Of a DNA stretch of 64,000 nucleotides, positions 27,725-36,288 are shown piece after piece (within the stretch, counting starts at the first letter, position 1; each line of letters begins with the position of its first letter). Source of the DNA: a bacterium (GTDB lineage: Bacteria > SZUA-182 > DTGQ01); contig JBFLZW010000001.1 of the NCBI GenBank assembly GCA_040755755.1, positions 1-64,000 of the forward strand. Reading direction: 5' to 3'. The position numbers were made by a program, and so were the translations under genes. A model generated the notes under the pieces. The model ran no database searches and was not told the origin of the DNA. It worked only from the letters and a program-made list of their open reading frames with translations.

Positions 27725-28364
27725 TGGCCATGATCCTCTCTTTTGCCGAATAAAAGCTGCAAATATCCGACAGGTTTTTTCTCTTCTTTTTCAGTGCGGT
27801 ATTGTTACCATCGAGCGGATAGCCGATGGGCAGGTAGGCTATAAGTTCTCCCCTCAGGCCAAACTTTTCCGCGCACTTTTCGGAACCACTCAGACTGGCC
27901 ATGAGCCAGACCATCCCCAGGCCCAGAGAGTGAGCCATAAGCCACATATTCTGCACAGCGCAGCCGATGGATACCAGTTCCGCCCGTTCATAGTTGCGGC
28001 TGAAATTCTCTCCTATCAATCCCTCGATTTTTTTTAGCCGGCTTGAAAAATGCTTCATATTCCAGGCAGTAATGATATGAGGGGCCTGGGCGGTGATCTG
28101 GGCGGATTGGAAAATAATGTCCCTGTACCCTGGCACGATCAGGCTTTGTGCTTCCTCGGAGAGAAGCTCGGATATCAGTTTTGTGTCCTGTCCGGTAAAT
28201 ATGGAGAAGTACCACGGCTGGCTGTTGGTCGGCGAGGGAGACATCCGGCCGGCATCGATCACCTGGTACAGAAGCTCTTCAGGAACCGGTTTATCCGAAA
28301 ATTTCCTGATGCTGCTGCGGCTGTAGATAATCTCTTTCAGGCTTATTGCATCTTCGGTTTTCAT
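27717..28364 (-). CDS. Nitroreductase-family FMN oxidoreductase
   Basis: A 215-residue flavoprotein of the nitroreductase fold. The FMN-binding RSSIRKFSDKPV is near residue 20, followed by AGRMSPSPTNSQPW and a C-terminal AYLPIGYPLDGN. The start ATG overlaps the KS stop codon in ATGA, so a start at 28364 is favoured over the upstream in-frame codon. Nitroreductase-like enzymes in biosynthetic clusters can act as enoyl or dehydrogenase partners. Here it may reduce or oxidise the acyl chain, which is inference. Confidence 0.88.
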   Translation of the reverse strand: MKTEDAISLKEIIYSRSSIRKFSDKPVPEELLYQVIDAGRMSPSPTNSQPWYFSIFTGQDTKLISELLSEEAQSLIVPGYRDIIFQSAQITAQAPHIITAWNMKHFSSRLKKIEGLIGENFSRNYERAELVSIGCAVQNMWLMAHSLGLGMVWLMASLSGSEKCAEKFGLRGELIAYLPIGYPLDGNNTALKKKRKNLSDICSFYSAKERIMANE

Positions 28365-29605
28365 GGGTATCGCTCCAGCACCAGTGAACAATTATGTCCG
28401 CCGAATCCAAATGAATTGCTCATGGCCGCCTCCAGATTTTTAACCTCTCTGGCTTCGTTCGGTACATAATCCAGATCGCATTCAGGATCCGGCTCCTCAT
28501 GGTTGATCGTTGGCGGGATAATTCCCTGAGAGAGAGAAAGGGCAGTAGCCGCGCATTCAAGAACTCCGGCAGCTCCGATGGTATGACCGATCATGGATTT
28601 TTGGGAACTGACAGCCAGCCGGAAGGCATCTTCCCCAAAAACCATTTTTATGGCTATGGTTTCACACAGGTCATTATGGTGGGTGGACGTGCCATGAGCA
28701 TTGATATAGCCGATCCTGGCCTTGTGAACTTTCGAATCCTGCAGGGCCAGAGACATGGTTTTGGCCATTTCCCTGCCGCTTGGCTCAGGAGACATGATGT
28801 TGAAGGCCTCCGAGGTCACTCCATGGCCGGAGATCACGGCGTAAATCCTGGCTCCTCTCCGGCAGGCCTTTTCCAGCCCCTCCAGGATGAGGGAACATCC
28901 GCCGTTGGCCAGAACGAATCCTCCCCTTTTCCGGTCAAACGGACGGCTTGCCTTTTCGGGGAATTCATTTTCCTCGGACAGGGCGTGCAACTGGTTGAAG
29001 CCATTGATACTTTTTGGGGTCAGCATGGTATCGACACCGACAGCTACCGCCATATCTCCCTTGCCTGAGCGCAGATAATCACAGGCGGCCGCTATGGCGT
29101 GACCGCCGGAAGCACAGGCAGTCGAGACATTGTATGAAGGTCCCTTGAAGCCGTATTTGATCGATATCCAGGCGGAGATGGCATTAACCATCGTCTGTAA
29201 GACCATGAATCTGTTATCTGCGTCCGCATCCTGCGGCTCTTTTCCATCCTCAAAGCTTGCTCCACCCGATCCGGTAATGACTGCACAGCGGTAAGGATCG
29301 AGTTTTTCCATTTCCAGCCCGCTATCCGCTATGGCTTCCTTCGCGCTGAGTAATCCTATCCGCGTAGCCGCGGTCGTTTGCTTGCGAAGCCTCTTGGGAA
29401 ATTCCTTCTCTTCCAGCTCATAGTATTCCAGGGGAAGCTCGCCGCCTATTTTGGTTATGCAGCCGGAGGTATCAAACGAGGTAATCCGCTTGATACCCGG
29501 CTTGCCTGCAACCAAGTTTTTCCAGCATTGTGATGTAGTTATCCCCACCGGGCAGATCATTCCAATGCCGGTAATAGCTACTGCCTTGTCGCTTATCCCG
29601 CTCAT
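28361..29605 (-). CDS. FabF-like beta-ketoacyl-ACP synthase
   Basis: A 414-residue thiolase-fold condensing enzyme with a complete Cys-His-His triad: Cys164 in STACASGGHA, His304 in NAHGTSTHHND and His341 in SMIGHTIGAAG. It should catalyse decarboxylative chain elongation on the cluster ACP, whose gene overlaps it by four bases (ATGA). It resembles primary FabF in length but is located in a dedicated cluster. A single KS implies either iterative use or one elongation. Confidence 0.93.
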   Translation of the reverse strand: MSGISDKAVAITGIGMICPVGITTSQCWKNLVAGKPGIKRITSFDTSGCITKIGGELPLEYYELEEKEFPKRLRKQTTAATRIGLLSAKEAIADSGLEMEKLDPYRCAVITGSGGASFEDGKEPQDADADNRFMVLQTMVNAISAWISIKYGFKGPSYNVSTACASGGHAIAAACDYLRSGKGDMAVAVGVDTMLTPKSINGFNQLHALSEENEFPEKASRPFDRKRGGFVLANGGCSLILEGLEKACRRGARIYAVISGHGVTSEAFNIMSPEPSGREMAKTMSLALQDSKVHKARIGYINAHGTSTHHNDLCETIAIKMVFGEDAFRLAVSSQKSMIGHTIGAAGVLECAATALSLSQGIIPPTINHEEPDPECDLDYVPNEAREVKNLEAAMSNSFGFGGHNCSLVLERYP

Positions 29606-29958
29606 GCCAATTCGACTCCTCCGGCCAGTTCTTCCCCTTCAGTCTCCTCTTCTTTCCTGGCGATCAGATCTTCTCCCCGCTCGATAATGTCATAAACGGC
29701 ATTAGCTACCTCTCTTACGGTATATACCGGATGGGCGAGTATGTATTGACCGATGACTCTGACTTCGAGGCTGAATTTGTATTTCTTCTTGAACTCCTCG
29801 ATCATCTCCAGATAAATGAGCGAGTCCCCTCCCAGATCATCAATGATTCTCGTTTCCGGGTTGATCTTGTCCAAAGCCACTCCCAGCTCCTCAGACAGAA
29901 TTTCTCTCACCTCTTCATAAATAGTCTTTTTCTCCTCATCGCTCAGTATTTTCTGCAT
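29602..29958 (-). CDS. Acyl carrier protein
   Basis: A 118-residue carrier protein, longer than the usual 75-80 because of a charged C-terminal tail (about 95-118, ERGEDLIARKEEETEGEE). The phosphopantetheine attachment site is Ser46 in DDLGGDSLIYLEMIEEF. It overlaps the KS gene in ATGA and follows the radical SAM gene after 57 bp. It is the dedicated chain carrier of this cluster. No phosphopantetheinyl transferase is encoded in the window, so a housekeeping one is likely used. Confidence 0.93.
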   Translation of the reverse strand: MQKILSDEEKKTIYEEVREILSEELGVALDKINPETRIIDDLGGDSLIYLEMIEEFKKKYKFSLEVRVIGQYILAHPVYTVREVANAVYDIIERGEDLIARKEEETEGEELAGGVELA

Positions 29959-30015
29959 CTCTTCCTCTCCTCACCTGGGCACGATAACCCAAAAGCTCTA
30001 TATAAAATTTTCTCA

Positions 30016-31395
30016 TTAATCGTTTTTGGTAAACCTTCTCTTGAGTAATTCCCCCACTTTAATGAAAGATTCCCGGAGAAACAACTTGGCCATAAGCTGC
30101 TGAGCAAGCGAATGAGAATGAAAGTGCCGGTACAGGTCACCAATCCTCTGGTAAAATTTATCTTCAGGCATGGCCGTCGGGAGAACCGCGTTGGTCAGGG
30201 TATAGTAGTCCAGGTCCCTGATGATGATCCGGTCTTTCATCCGCTCGTACAACGCGGTCCCCGGCATGGGGGTCAGTACCGAGAATCCCGGGCTTTCGAT
30301 TTTGTTTTCTTCCACGTACTTCCTGAGATTGTCAAAGTTTTTTTCCTGGTAATCAGGGGAAATAATAAAATCCCCAATAACAATGATGCCATTATCGTGG
30401 AGTATCCTGATGGCCTCGGTGTTGATCTTCAGGGATGTCCTTTTGTTAAAATCCGTAAGGTGCTCATCGCTGATTTCCTCAAGACCGACGACCACCAGCT
30501 TCAATCCGGCTTTCCGCCACAGGCTGATGAGCTGCGGGAAGTTTACGATCGTATCCGCCCGCGCATCGGCAATAAACACCTTGTTGATACCCTGCTGCAT
30601 GATCAGCGAGGCAATCCGCTCGGCCCTTTTTTTATCCCCAAAGGTATTGGCATCAACCAGCCGGATAAAGAAATCGTCATTCGACAGCTCGATGTCCCTG
30701 ACCACCGCCTCCGGACTTCTGGCCAGATACTGCCCCTGGGTGCTTTTCCACAGGCAGCAGAAATTACATTTATTCGTACATCCATAGGCTGTATCCACTG
30801 CCCCGATGGTTATCTTTGCATTGTCCAGGCGGTAGTAGGGCCGGTATTTCCTGACCAGCTCTTTATTGGGGGGAACATCGTCCACGAGGTCATCGGCGAG
30901 GAATTTGCGGTGGGAGATCTGGAATTTCCCGTCGGGGAAGCTTCCCACCCCCGGTATCTTTCTGACATCTTTCTTCTCCCGAATTCCCCTGACCAGGTCC
31001 GAGAAGGTCTTTTTCCCTAATCCCACAACAACATAGTCTACCGAAGGGTGATTGAAAAACTCCGGATCATTGCTCGCATGTACGCCGCCGACCACGGTAG
31101 TAATTCCGGAATCATACTCTTTGGTCTGTTTCATAAGCTGCAGGGCGGTCTGGGCCTCACAGGTCATGCAGGTTATCCCGACGAGGTCCGGTTGAAATTC
31201 CGACAGTTTCCTCTCATAGGAGGTGCTGTCTGCCTTCATATCGAAAATCTCAACCGTCTCCGATCCGACCACACCGGCAAGAAGCTCAAGCGACAGGGGC
31301 TCCTGCTTGAATACCTGGCGAATGATATCTACGCCATACTTTTCGATAATGATATTCTTTCCGCTATTCGGCGGGTTGACGAGTAATATCCTCAA
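30016..31395 (-). CDS. B12-binding radical SAM protein
   Basis: 459 residues from a TTG at 31395 that has AAGGAG six bases upstream; the ATG-like start at 31431 would lie deeper in the previous gene. The N-terminal B12-binding Rossmann half carries GITCMTCEAQ and VVGGVHAS. The radical SAM motif is CTNKCNFC (Cys206, Cys210, Cys213), followed by the usual core and a C-terminal extension. Members include methyltransferases and ring-forming enzymes such as BchE and hopanoid HpnJ. It may alkylate or cyclise the acyl chain. The start overlaps the crotonase stop by 32 bp. Confidence 0.9.
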   Translation of the reverse strand: MRILLVNPPNSGKNIIIEKYGVDIIRQVFKQEPLSLELLAGVVGSETVEIFDMKADSTSYERKLSEFQPDLVGITCMTCEAQTALQLMKQTKEYDSGITTVVGGVHASNDPEFFNHPSVDYVVVGLGKKTFSDLVRGIREKKDVRKIPGVGSFPDGKFQISHRKFLADDLVDDVPPNKELVRKYRPYYRLDNAKITIGAVDTAYGCTNKCNFCCLWKSTQGQYLARSPEAVVRDIELSNDDFFIRLVDANTFGDKKRAERIASLIMQQGINKVFIADARADTIVNFPQLISLWRKAGLKLVVVGLEEISDEHLTDFNKRTSLKINTEAIRILHDNGIIVIGDFIISPDYQEKNFDNLRKYVEENKIESPGFSVLTPMPGTALYERMKDRIIIRDLDYYTLTNAVLPTAMPEDKFYQRIGDLYRHFHSHSLAQQLMAKLFLRESFIKVGELLKRRFTKND

Positions 31396-32131
31396 GGCCG
31401 CTCCTTTTGGCTGCAAAACAGATATTGACAAAGCTATCGATTACTGCACTGATATTTTCCTGTTCACTTTTATTCCCGGAATTCCTGATAAGCCGGATGA
31501 CATCCCGCAGGCGGTTTCGATCCGCCATGAGCAATGTCCTGGCCAGGCCAAGGACATGGCGCATAAAGTCCTCTCTGGGCAGGACCCTGTTGACGAGGTT
31601 GATCCGCAGGGCTTCGGAAGCTGAAATGACATCCCCCAGGGCAATCATCTCAAAGGCCTTGGCCTGTCCGACAGCTTTTGTCAGGCGGTGGACTCCCCCC
31701 AGTCCGGGGATAATACCCACCGATAATTCCGGAAGTCCCAGACGGGCCTTTTCCGAGCACAATCTCAGGTGACACACCAGGGCCAGTTCCAGCCCCCCTC
31801 CAAGGCAGTGACCATTGATGGCCGCAATCACAGGCTTTTCCAGACTCTCGATAAAGGCATAAACCTTATTGGTAAAAGCCAGATGCTCCCTCAGCACCTG
31901 AGGATCGCTGCAAGCCCGGATGAGACCAAGGTCAAACCCCTTGGAGAACCAGTTCCCCCGGCCGGTAAAGATGATAAGATCAACGTCCGGTGACAAGAAC
32001 AGGTATCGGCAGGTATTAAGCTCCAGAAAAAGCTCGTTGTTCAGCTTGTTCTCCGGCGGATTGCTGAGGGTAACGATGAGAATCCGATCTTCCTGGGCCA
32101 ATTCCAAAAACTTCTTCTGTTGGACGGGCAT
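31364..32131 (-). CDS. Enoyl-CoA hydratase/isomerase (crotonase) family enzyme
   Basis: 255 residues from the ATG at 32131, preceded by AGGAG. It has the crotonase oxyanion-hole segment AAINGHCLGGGLELALVCH and the second block LGLPELSVGIIPGLGGVHRL, with Glu in both blocks. Likely roles in the cluster are hydration or dehydration, isomerisation or decarboxylation of an enoyl or ketoacyl chain, as for ECH-like enzymes of polyketide beta-branching. The neighbouring KASIII-like gene and ACP make such a role plausible but unproven. Confidence 0.9.
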   Translation of the reverse strand: MPVQQKKFLELAQEDRILIVTLSNPPENKLNNELFLELNTCRYLFLSPDVDLIIFTGRGNWFSKGFDLGLIRACSDPQVLREHLAFTNKVYAFIESLEKPVIAAINGHCLGGGLELALVCHLRLCSEKARLGLPELSVGIIPGLGGVHRLTKAVGQAKAFEMIALGDVISASEALRINLVNRVLPREDFMRHVLGLARTLLMADRNRLRDVIRLIRNSGNKSEQENISAVIDSFVNICFAAKRSGLEDITRQPAE

Positions 32132-32315
32132 TTTCACTCCTGATAGTCCCAAAAGTAATAAATTGCTTTATCCGGTGTAACTACTTAGGTTCAAAGGCTG
32201 AGCAGTTATGATTTTATACATAATTAACCAACGGATTATTATTCGGCATTATCAAGGAAACTCAGCTCATTTGACACAAGTTCAACAGAGCAAAAGCTCC
32301 ATCAGGAATTGCATC

Positions 32316-32960
32316 CTACTGCTTCACTCCCCCGATATGGCATACCGGCCCGTTCTCCGAGATCGAGATAAACCCGATGTCTGCCTGGCGAACAATGCGG
32401 GCAAGCTCATGCCGATCAAGGAAATCCCTGCTCCCGATCCAGTACACAAGGACGGTCCAGATGGAAGATCCATCGACCAGGGAAACTTCCTCTCTTATAT
32501 CCCTAAATGACACCCGCCCATTACCGTCATAGATAGCCAGGGTGCCGCCGGGTTTCAGGACGCGGCATGATTCGTGGAGCCCTCGTAACGGGTCCCGCCA
32601 ATGGTGCAGAGAACCAAAGCTTATGACCATATCAAAGCTGTTGTCGGCATAGCTCAGCTTATGTACATCCTGAACCTGCGGGTCGATTTTTCCGCTCAGA
32701 CCATGCTGCTCGGCCTTACGCCGGGCGCGGGCCACCAGGTCCTGCGAGATGTCTGCGGTCACGATCCTGGTAAGGTGTGGATACCGCCTGGCCAGGGCGA
32801 TAGCCAGCCTGCCGTCTGCTCCTCCAATGTCAAGGAGTGTACTGGCATGCTGCGGAACGGCTATTTTGCGGGCAGCCTGCGCATAGGCAGGCTCCATCAA
32901 CCGTGCAAAAAACCTGCTGTAGACTGCGCTCATCGGCCAGTGAAATTCGCGGGGTTCCAT
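32316..32960 (-). CDS. Class I SAM-dependent methyltransferase
   Basis: 214 residues from the ATG at 32960, which has AGGAGGGG just upstream. Motif I LLDIGGADGRL (43-53), an acidic loop VTADIS, and the DNSFDMVISFGSLHHWRDPLRGL motif show a Methyltransf_11-type enzyme. It follows the FtsX-like permease gene by 54 bp. A 180-bp gap separates it from the crotonase gene, so an internal promoter is possible. Its substrate is presumably the cluster lipid or an intermediate. Confidence 0.92.
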   Translation of the reverse strand: MEPREFHWPMSAVYSRFFARLMEPAYAQAARKIAVPQHASTLLDIGGADGRLAIALARRYPHLTRIVTADISQDLVARARRKAEQHGLSGKIDPQVQDVHKLSYADNSFDMVISFGSLHHWRDPLRGLHESCRVLKPGGTLAIYDGNGRVSFRDIREEVSLVDGSSIWTVLVYWIGSRDFLDRHELARIVRQADIGFISISENGPVCHIGGVKQ

Positions 32961-33014
32961 CAATCCCCTCCTCTCTTTATCCATCCTTCATGGGTCCACT
33001 CATTCATCAACCAC

Positions 33015-35426
33015 TCATTCATTGATCCTGTTTCTCATCGTCCCGGTTATATCGATGCTGCTGGCGTACCTGATGCAATACCAGGCCACGCCTGCCATCA
33101 GAACGATCATCGGAATAAATATCTTCAGGTAATCCACCAGCCTGATCTGAAGATGAAGGACGATTGAGGCTTGGGCGATTTTGCAGCAGAAAAATTTTAT
33201 TATCAGGATACTGATGGGAATCGCTGCCGTAATCACGATGATCACAATAGCCAGGACTTCCCAGAAGATCATCAGGCCGATTTCCCTCTGTCCGAATCCG
33301 TTGGCCAGGAGAACAGCATACTCACTCTTTCGGTAAATGGTATTGAGGTAAAGATTGACAAAAATAATGCATATTGACAGCACAAGGCTCAACAGGCTAT
33401 AGGTGTGGATAAAGGTCGAAATTTTCTTCATGTTGATATGAAAGGTCTTTCGGGCATCGTCCTTGCGGACGATGTAGCCGACAAAATCCAGCTTCTGCAG
33501 ACTGCTCCTGATCTTTTCAAAGGGTAAATCAAGGGCAAGGAAAACCCCTGCGAACCGGTCCCTGTTTTCACTGATGTCCTGGGCAAATCCAGCCGGTACA
33601 AAAGCCTGTCCCAAGGTAAAGTTATTCATGATTCCAACGAGCTTACAATTCGCTTTCCTCCGGTTTCCCGCCCATACTTCCACCTGATCACCCACTTTCA
33701 AGCCATACTTGTCCCTCATCTCCATATTCAGGATAATTTCCCTGGCATCGTTGGATGAAAAAAATCCTCCCTCGATGATATCCGGCCTGATGAGAGAATG
33801 CTCTCCGGCGATACCGACTAGCTGGTAAGGCTCTCTTTTCCGGCCAATGTGCAGGGTAACCAGTTCCTTCCGGAACGGGCTGACCCGCGATATTCCCTGA
33901 ATCTGTTTGATCCTGTCTATTCTTTGTCCTTCCACCAGGCCGGTAAAGGGGATGAACAGGTCCCATTTTTCCAGTCTGAAAAAATCGTCAATGGTCCGGT
34001 AAATCGAGACATTAGCGGTCAACAGCGACTCGGCAAGGGCAATACCGAGAACGATACTGAAAGCGGACAGGAGAAAAAATAGTTTTCTCCTCCACAGGTT
34101 GCGCATTCCCATTTTGAGAATGGAGCCCCGCTCAAGCACCGGATTCCCCTGACAGGTCACCGGAACGGGGCCGGTTGTGTCGGCCTTTGTCTTTCTCCTG
34201 AAGGACCATGGTTTTTCCATGGTTCTTCCCAGCATCTCGGCGATGCTCAACCTGCGGATCTGCATCAGGGAAAAACCGGCAGCTATCATGGGCGCTCCAA
34301 GGCTGAAGAGAAAGGCGATCAGGAAAGATTTCCCGTTATAATAGCGGAATACGAGCGGAAGGCCGGTTCCGGATGCATAACTGGTAACATTGATATCAGC
34401 CATAAAGTTTGATCCTGCGCAGCCGATAAGATACCCGATGAGCCCCAGCAGGGCCGCTGCACCCAGGTAAGCACTGACGAGCTGAAAAGAATTGAACCCA
34501 CAGGCCAGTAAAGTTCCCAATTGAGTCATTTCCTGCTGAATCATCCGGCTGAGCGAGAAAAAGAGAATCAGGAAAGAAACCAGAATGAATATCCCGACAA
34601 TGGCAGGCAGGACCATGAAAAATGACCGCATGTCACGTTCGATTACCTTGACACTGAAAAGATCGCTCTGCAAAAGCACACTGTCCAGCGCAAGGCCATG
34701 CCTGGTGAGCAGTTGACTGAACGCTCTCCTGATATCCCGAATATCGGCTCCCCGGGAGCAGGTCAGCGAGAAATTGTTGTATATCCGGTAGCCGAAAAGC
34801 TCCTTGATCATGCCCATCGGTATATAGGCGATACCCAGGGAATTCTTGACCGGCATATAGTAGTCCGGATTGGCGGCAGTCAGCAGATGTTCCGCGTTGA
34901 CCACAAGCCCGCTGACGGTAAGCTCGGAAAAAAAACCCTGCACTCCCAGGGTGATCTTATCGCCGACCTTATACCCGCGCTCTCTGGCAAAGGTATAATC
35001 GAGGAGAACACAGTGGCAGTCTTTGCCCTGGAAATACGAGCCCTTCATGATTTTCAGGCTGTTGACCTGCGGCTCTTTCTCTTCATCGAGGACCACGAGC
35101 AGGGTAGCAATCAGCTCATCGTTTTTGGCCTCGATGCTTCCGGGGAGAATGAGCCGCTTTTCCAGGCGTTCGATGCCTGCAATCCGCTCGTGCGGTCTGC
35201 ATGGCAATTCATCTTCGGTGGCAGGAATAAAATTGAACTGGAGGTCGGAAAGATGCATCTCCCGGTACAGCCTGGCACAGGTTTCATTGATGCTCTGCAG
35301 CGAGGTATGGGTTCCCGTGTGAATGGCTACACTGATGGCAATAGTCAGGATGATGGCCATGGTCCGGTATTTTATCCGCCAGAAATCTTTCACTATCTTG
35401 CCGAAGATTCTTTTGGGAAACATCAT
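33015..35426 (-). CDS. FtsX-like ABC transporter permease
   Basis: An 803-residue permease with an N-terminal helix (about 20-37), a large extracytoplasmic (MacB-like) domain, three helices (about 265-385), a second extracytoplasmic domain and three final helices (about 670-795). This is the duplicated FtsX/LolCE-like topology. Such permeases extract or push lipids and lipoproteins with LolD-type ATPases. The gene overlaps the ATPase gene by four bases. Together they form the inner-membrane export step of the cluster, with the LolA-like protein and barrel as partners. Confidence 0.93.
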   Translation of the reverse strand: MMFPKRIFGKIVKDFWRIKYRTMAIILTIAISVAIHTGTHTSLQSINETCARLYREMHLSDLQFNFIPATEDELPCRPHERIAGIERLEKRLILPGSIEAKNDELIATLLVVLDEEKEPQVNSLKIMKGSYFQGKDCHCVLLDYTFARERGYKVGDKITLGVQGFFSELTVSGLVVNAEHLLTAANPDYYMPVKNSLGIAYIPMGMIKELFGYRIYNNFSLTCSRGADIRDIRRAFSQLLTRHGLALDSVLLQSDLFSVKVIERDMRSFFMVLPAIVGIFILVSFLILFFSLSRMIQQEMTQLGTLLACGFNSFQLVSAYLGAAALLGLIGYLIGCAGSNFMADINVTSYASGTGLPLVFRYYNGKSFLIAFLFSLGAPMIAAGFSLMQIRRLSIAEMLGRTMEKPWSFRRKTKADTTGPVPVTCQGNPVLERGSILKMGMRNLWRRKLFFLLSAFSIVLGIALAESLLTANVSIYRTIDDFFRLEKWDLFIPFTGLVEGQRIDRIKQIQGISRVSPFRKELVTLHIGRKREPYQLVGIAGEHSLIRPDIIEGGFFSSNDAREIILNMEMRDKYGLKVGDQVEVWAGNRRKANCKLVGIMNNFTLGQAFVPAGFAQDISENRDRFAGVFLALDLPFEKIRSSLQKLDFVGYIVRKDDARKTFHINMKKISTFIHTYSLLSLVLSICIIFVNLYLNTIYRKSEYAVLLANGFGQREIGLMIFWEVLAIVIIVITAAIPISILIIKFFCCKIAQASIVLHLQIRLVDYLKIFIPMIVLMAGVAWYCIRYASSIDITGTMRNRINE

Positions 35427-36121
35427 GCCAGACCTTCACCATGAAATCCGTCCAGGCTGTTTTCAACGATCCTCCCGTTTCGGATAACGATAACCTGGTC
35501 AGCCAGGCTGACTGCCTTCTCGTTATGGGTAGCCAGGATAAAGGAAGTCCCGTTTTTCGAGGCCATTCCCCGGATCAGGTCCATGATTACCTCATGATTA
35601 GCCTCATCCAGGTTTCCGGTAGGCTCGTCGGCGAGGACCATAACCGGATTTTTAACCAGGGCCCTGGCTATAGCCACCCTCTGCTGCTCTCCTCCTGAAA
35701 GCTGATAGGGAAACCGGCAGGCTTTATCCGCCATGTTCACGGTTTTCAGGTAATGCATGCAGCGCTCCCGCTTTTCCTTCTTACTGCCGGAACTCAGATC
35801 CAGAATAATCTCCAGGTTTTCCAGGGCAGTCAAGGTTGGCAGCAGATTATAAAACTGGAATATGAATCCGATCTTTTCCCTGCGGTAGAAGGTGAGCTGC
35901 CGGGGATCGTGAAAGGGTATTTCCTTCCCTTCAAAGAAGATCCTGCCTTTGCTGGGAAAGTCCAGCCCTCCGATGAGATTGAGCAGGGTGGTTTTGCCGC
36001 ATCCCGAAGAGCCCAGAACAACTGCCAGACCTCCCCGGATGGAAAGAGTTAAGTCATGCAGCACCTTTACTTCTACCTCTCCTCCCTGGTATGACTTGGA
36101 CACGTTCTCGAGATTTACCAT
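35423..36121 (-). CDS. LolD/MacB-type ABC transporter ATPase
   Basis: 232 residues with Walker [11 protein letters not shown] at 37-46, Q-loop, signature LSGGEQQR near 140, Walker [14 protein letters not shown] near 160, and an H-loop in ATHNEKAV. It matches the MacB/LolD subfamily that energises FtsX-like permeases. It overlaps the permease gene in ATGA. It is preceded by a 167-bp gap that contains a dispersed inverted repeat and then the KASIII-like gene. Confidence 0.95.
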   Translation of the reverse strand: MVNLENVSKSYQGGEVEVKVLHDLTLSIRGGLAVVLGSSGCGKTTLLNLIGGLDFPSKGRIFFEGKEIPFHDPRQLTFYRREKIGFIFQFYNLLPTLTALENLEIILDLSSGSKKEKRERCMHYLKTVNMADKACRFPYQLSGGEQQRVAIARALVKNPVMVLADEPTGNLDEANHEVIMDLIRGMASKNGTSFILATHNEKAVSLADQVIVIRNGRIVENSLDGFHGEGLA

Positions 36122-36200
36122 GCACTCCTCTTTCAGTACGGGTGAACCGGCTTTAATCCGGTCGCTCTTATGGGAAAGACGACACGGCAGTGTTGTATTT

Positions 36201-36275
36201 CTCCCGCAGAGACGCTGAGACGCAGAGGATATTATTTTCAGTCATTCTCTGCGCCTCTGCGCCTCTGCGGGAGAT
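36201..36275. repeat. Dispersed CGCAGAG-type inverted repeat
   Basis: Left arm 36201-36230 and right arm 36246-36275 form a long imperfect hairpin built from CGCAGAG/CTCTGCG units. The 30-bp left arm is identical to 25140-25169 inside the MITE-like element, but the outer terminal repeats and target duplication of that element are missing here. A looser relative (ACACAGAGGCACAGAG) lies at 62744-62761. Confidence 0.8.
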
Positions 36276-36288
36276 CATTCTTCTATCC

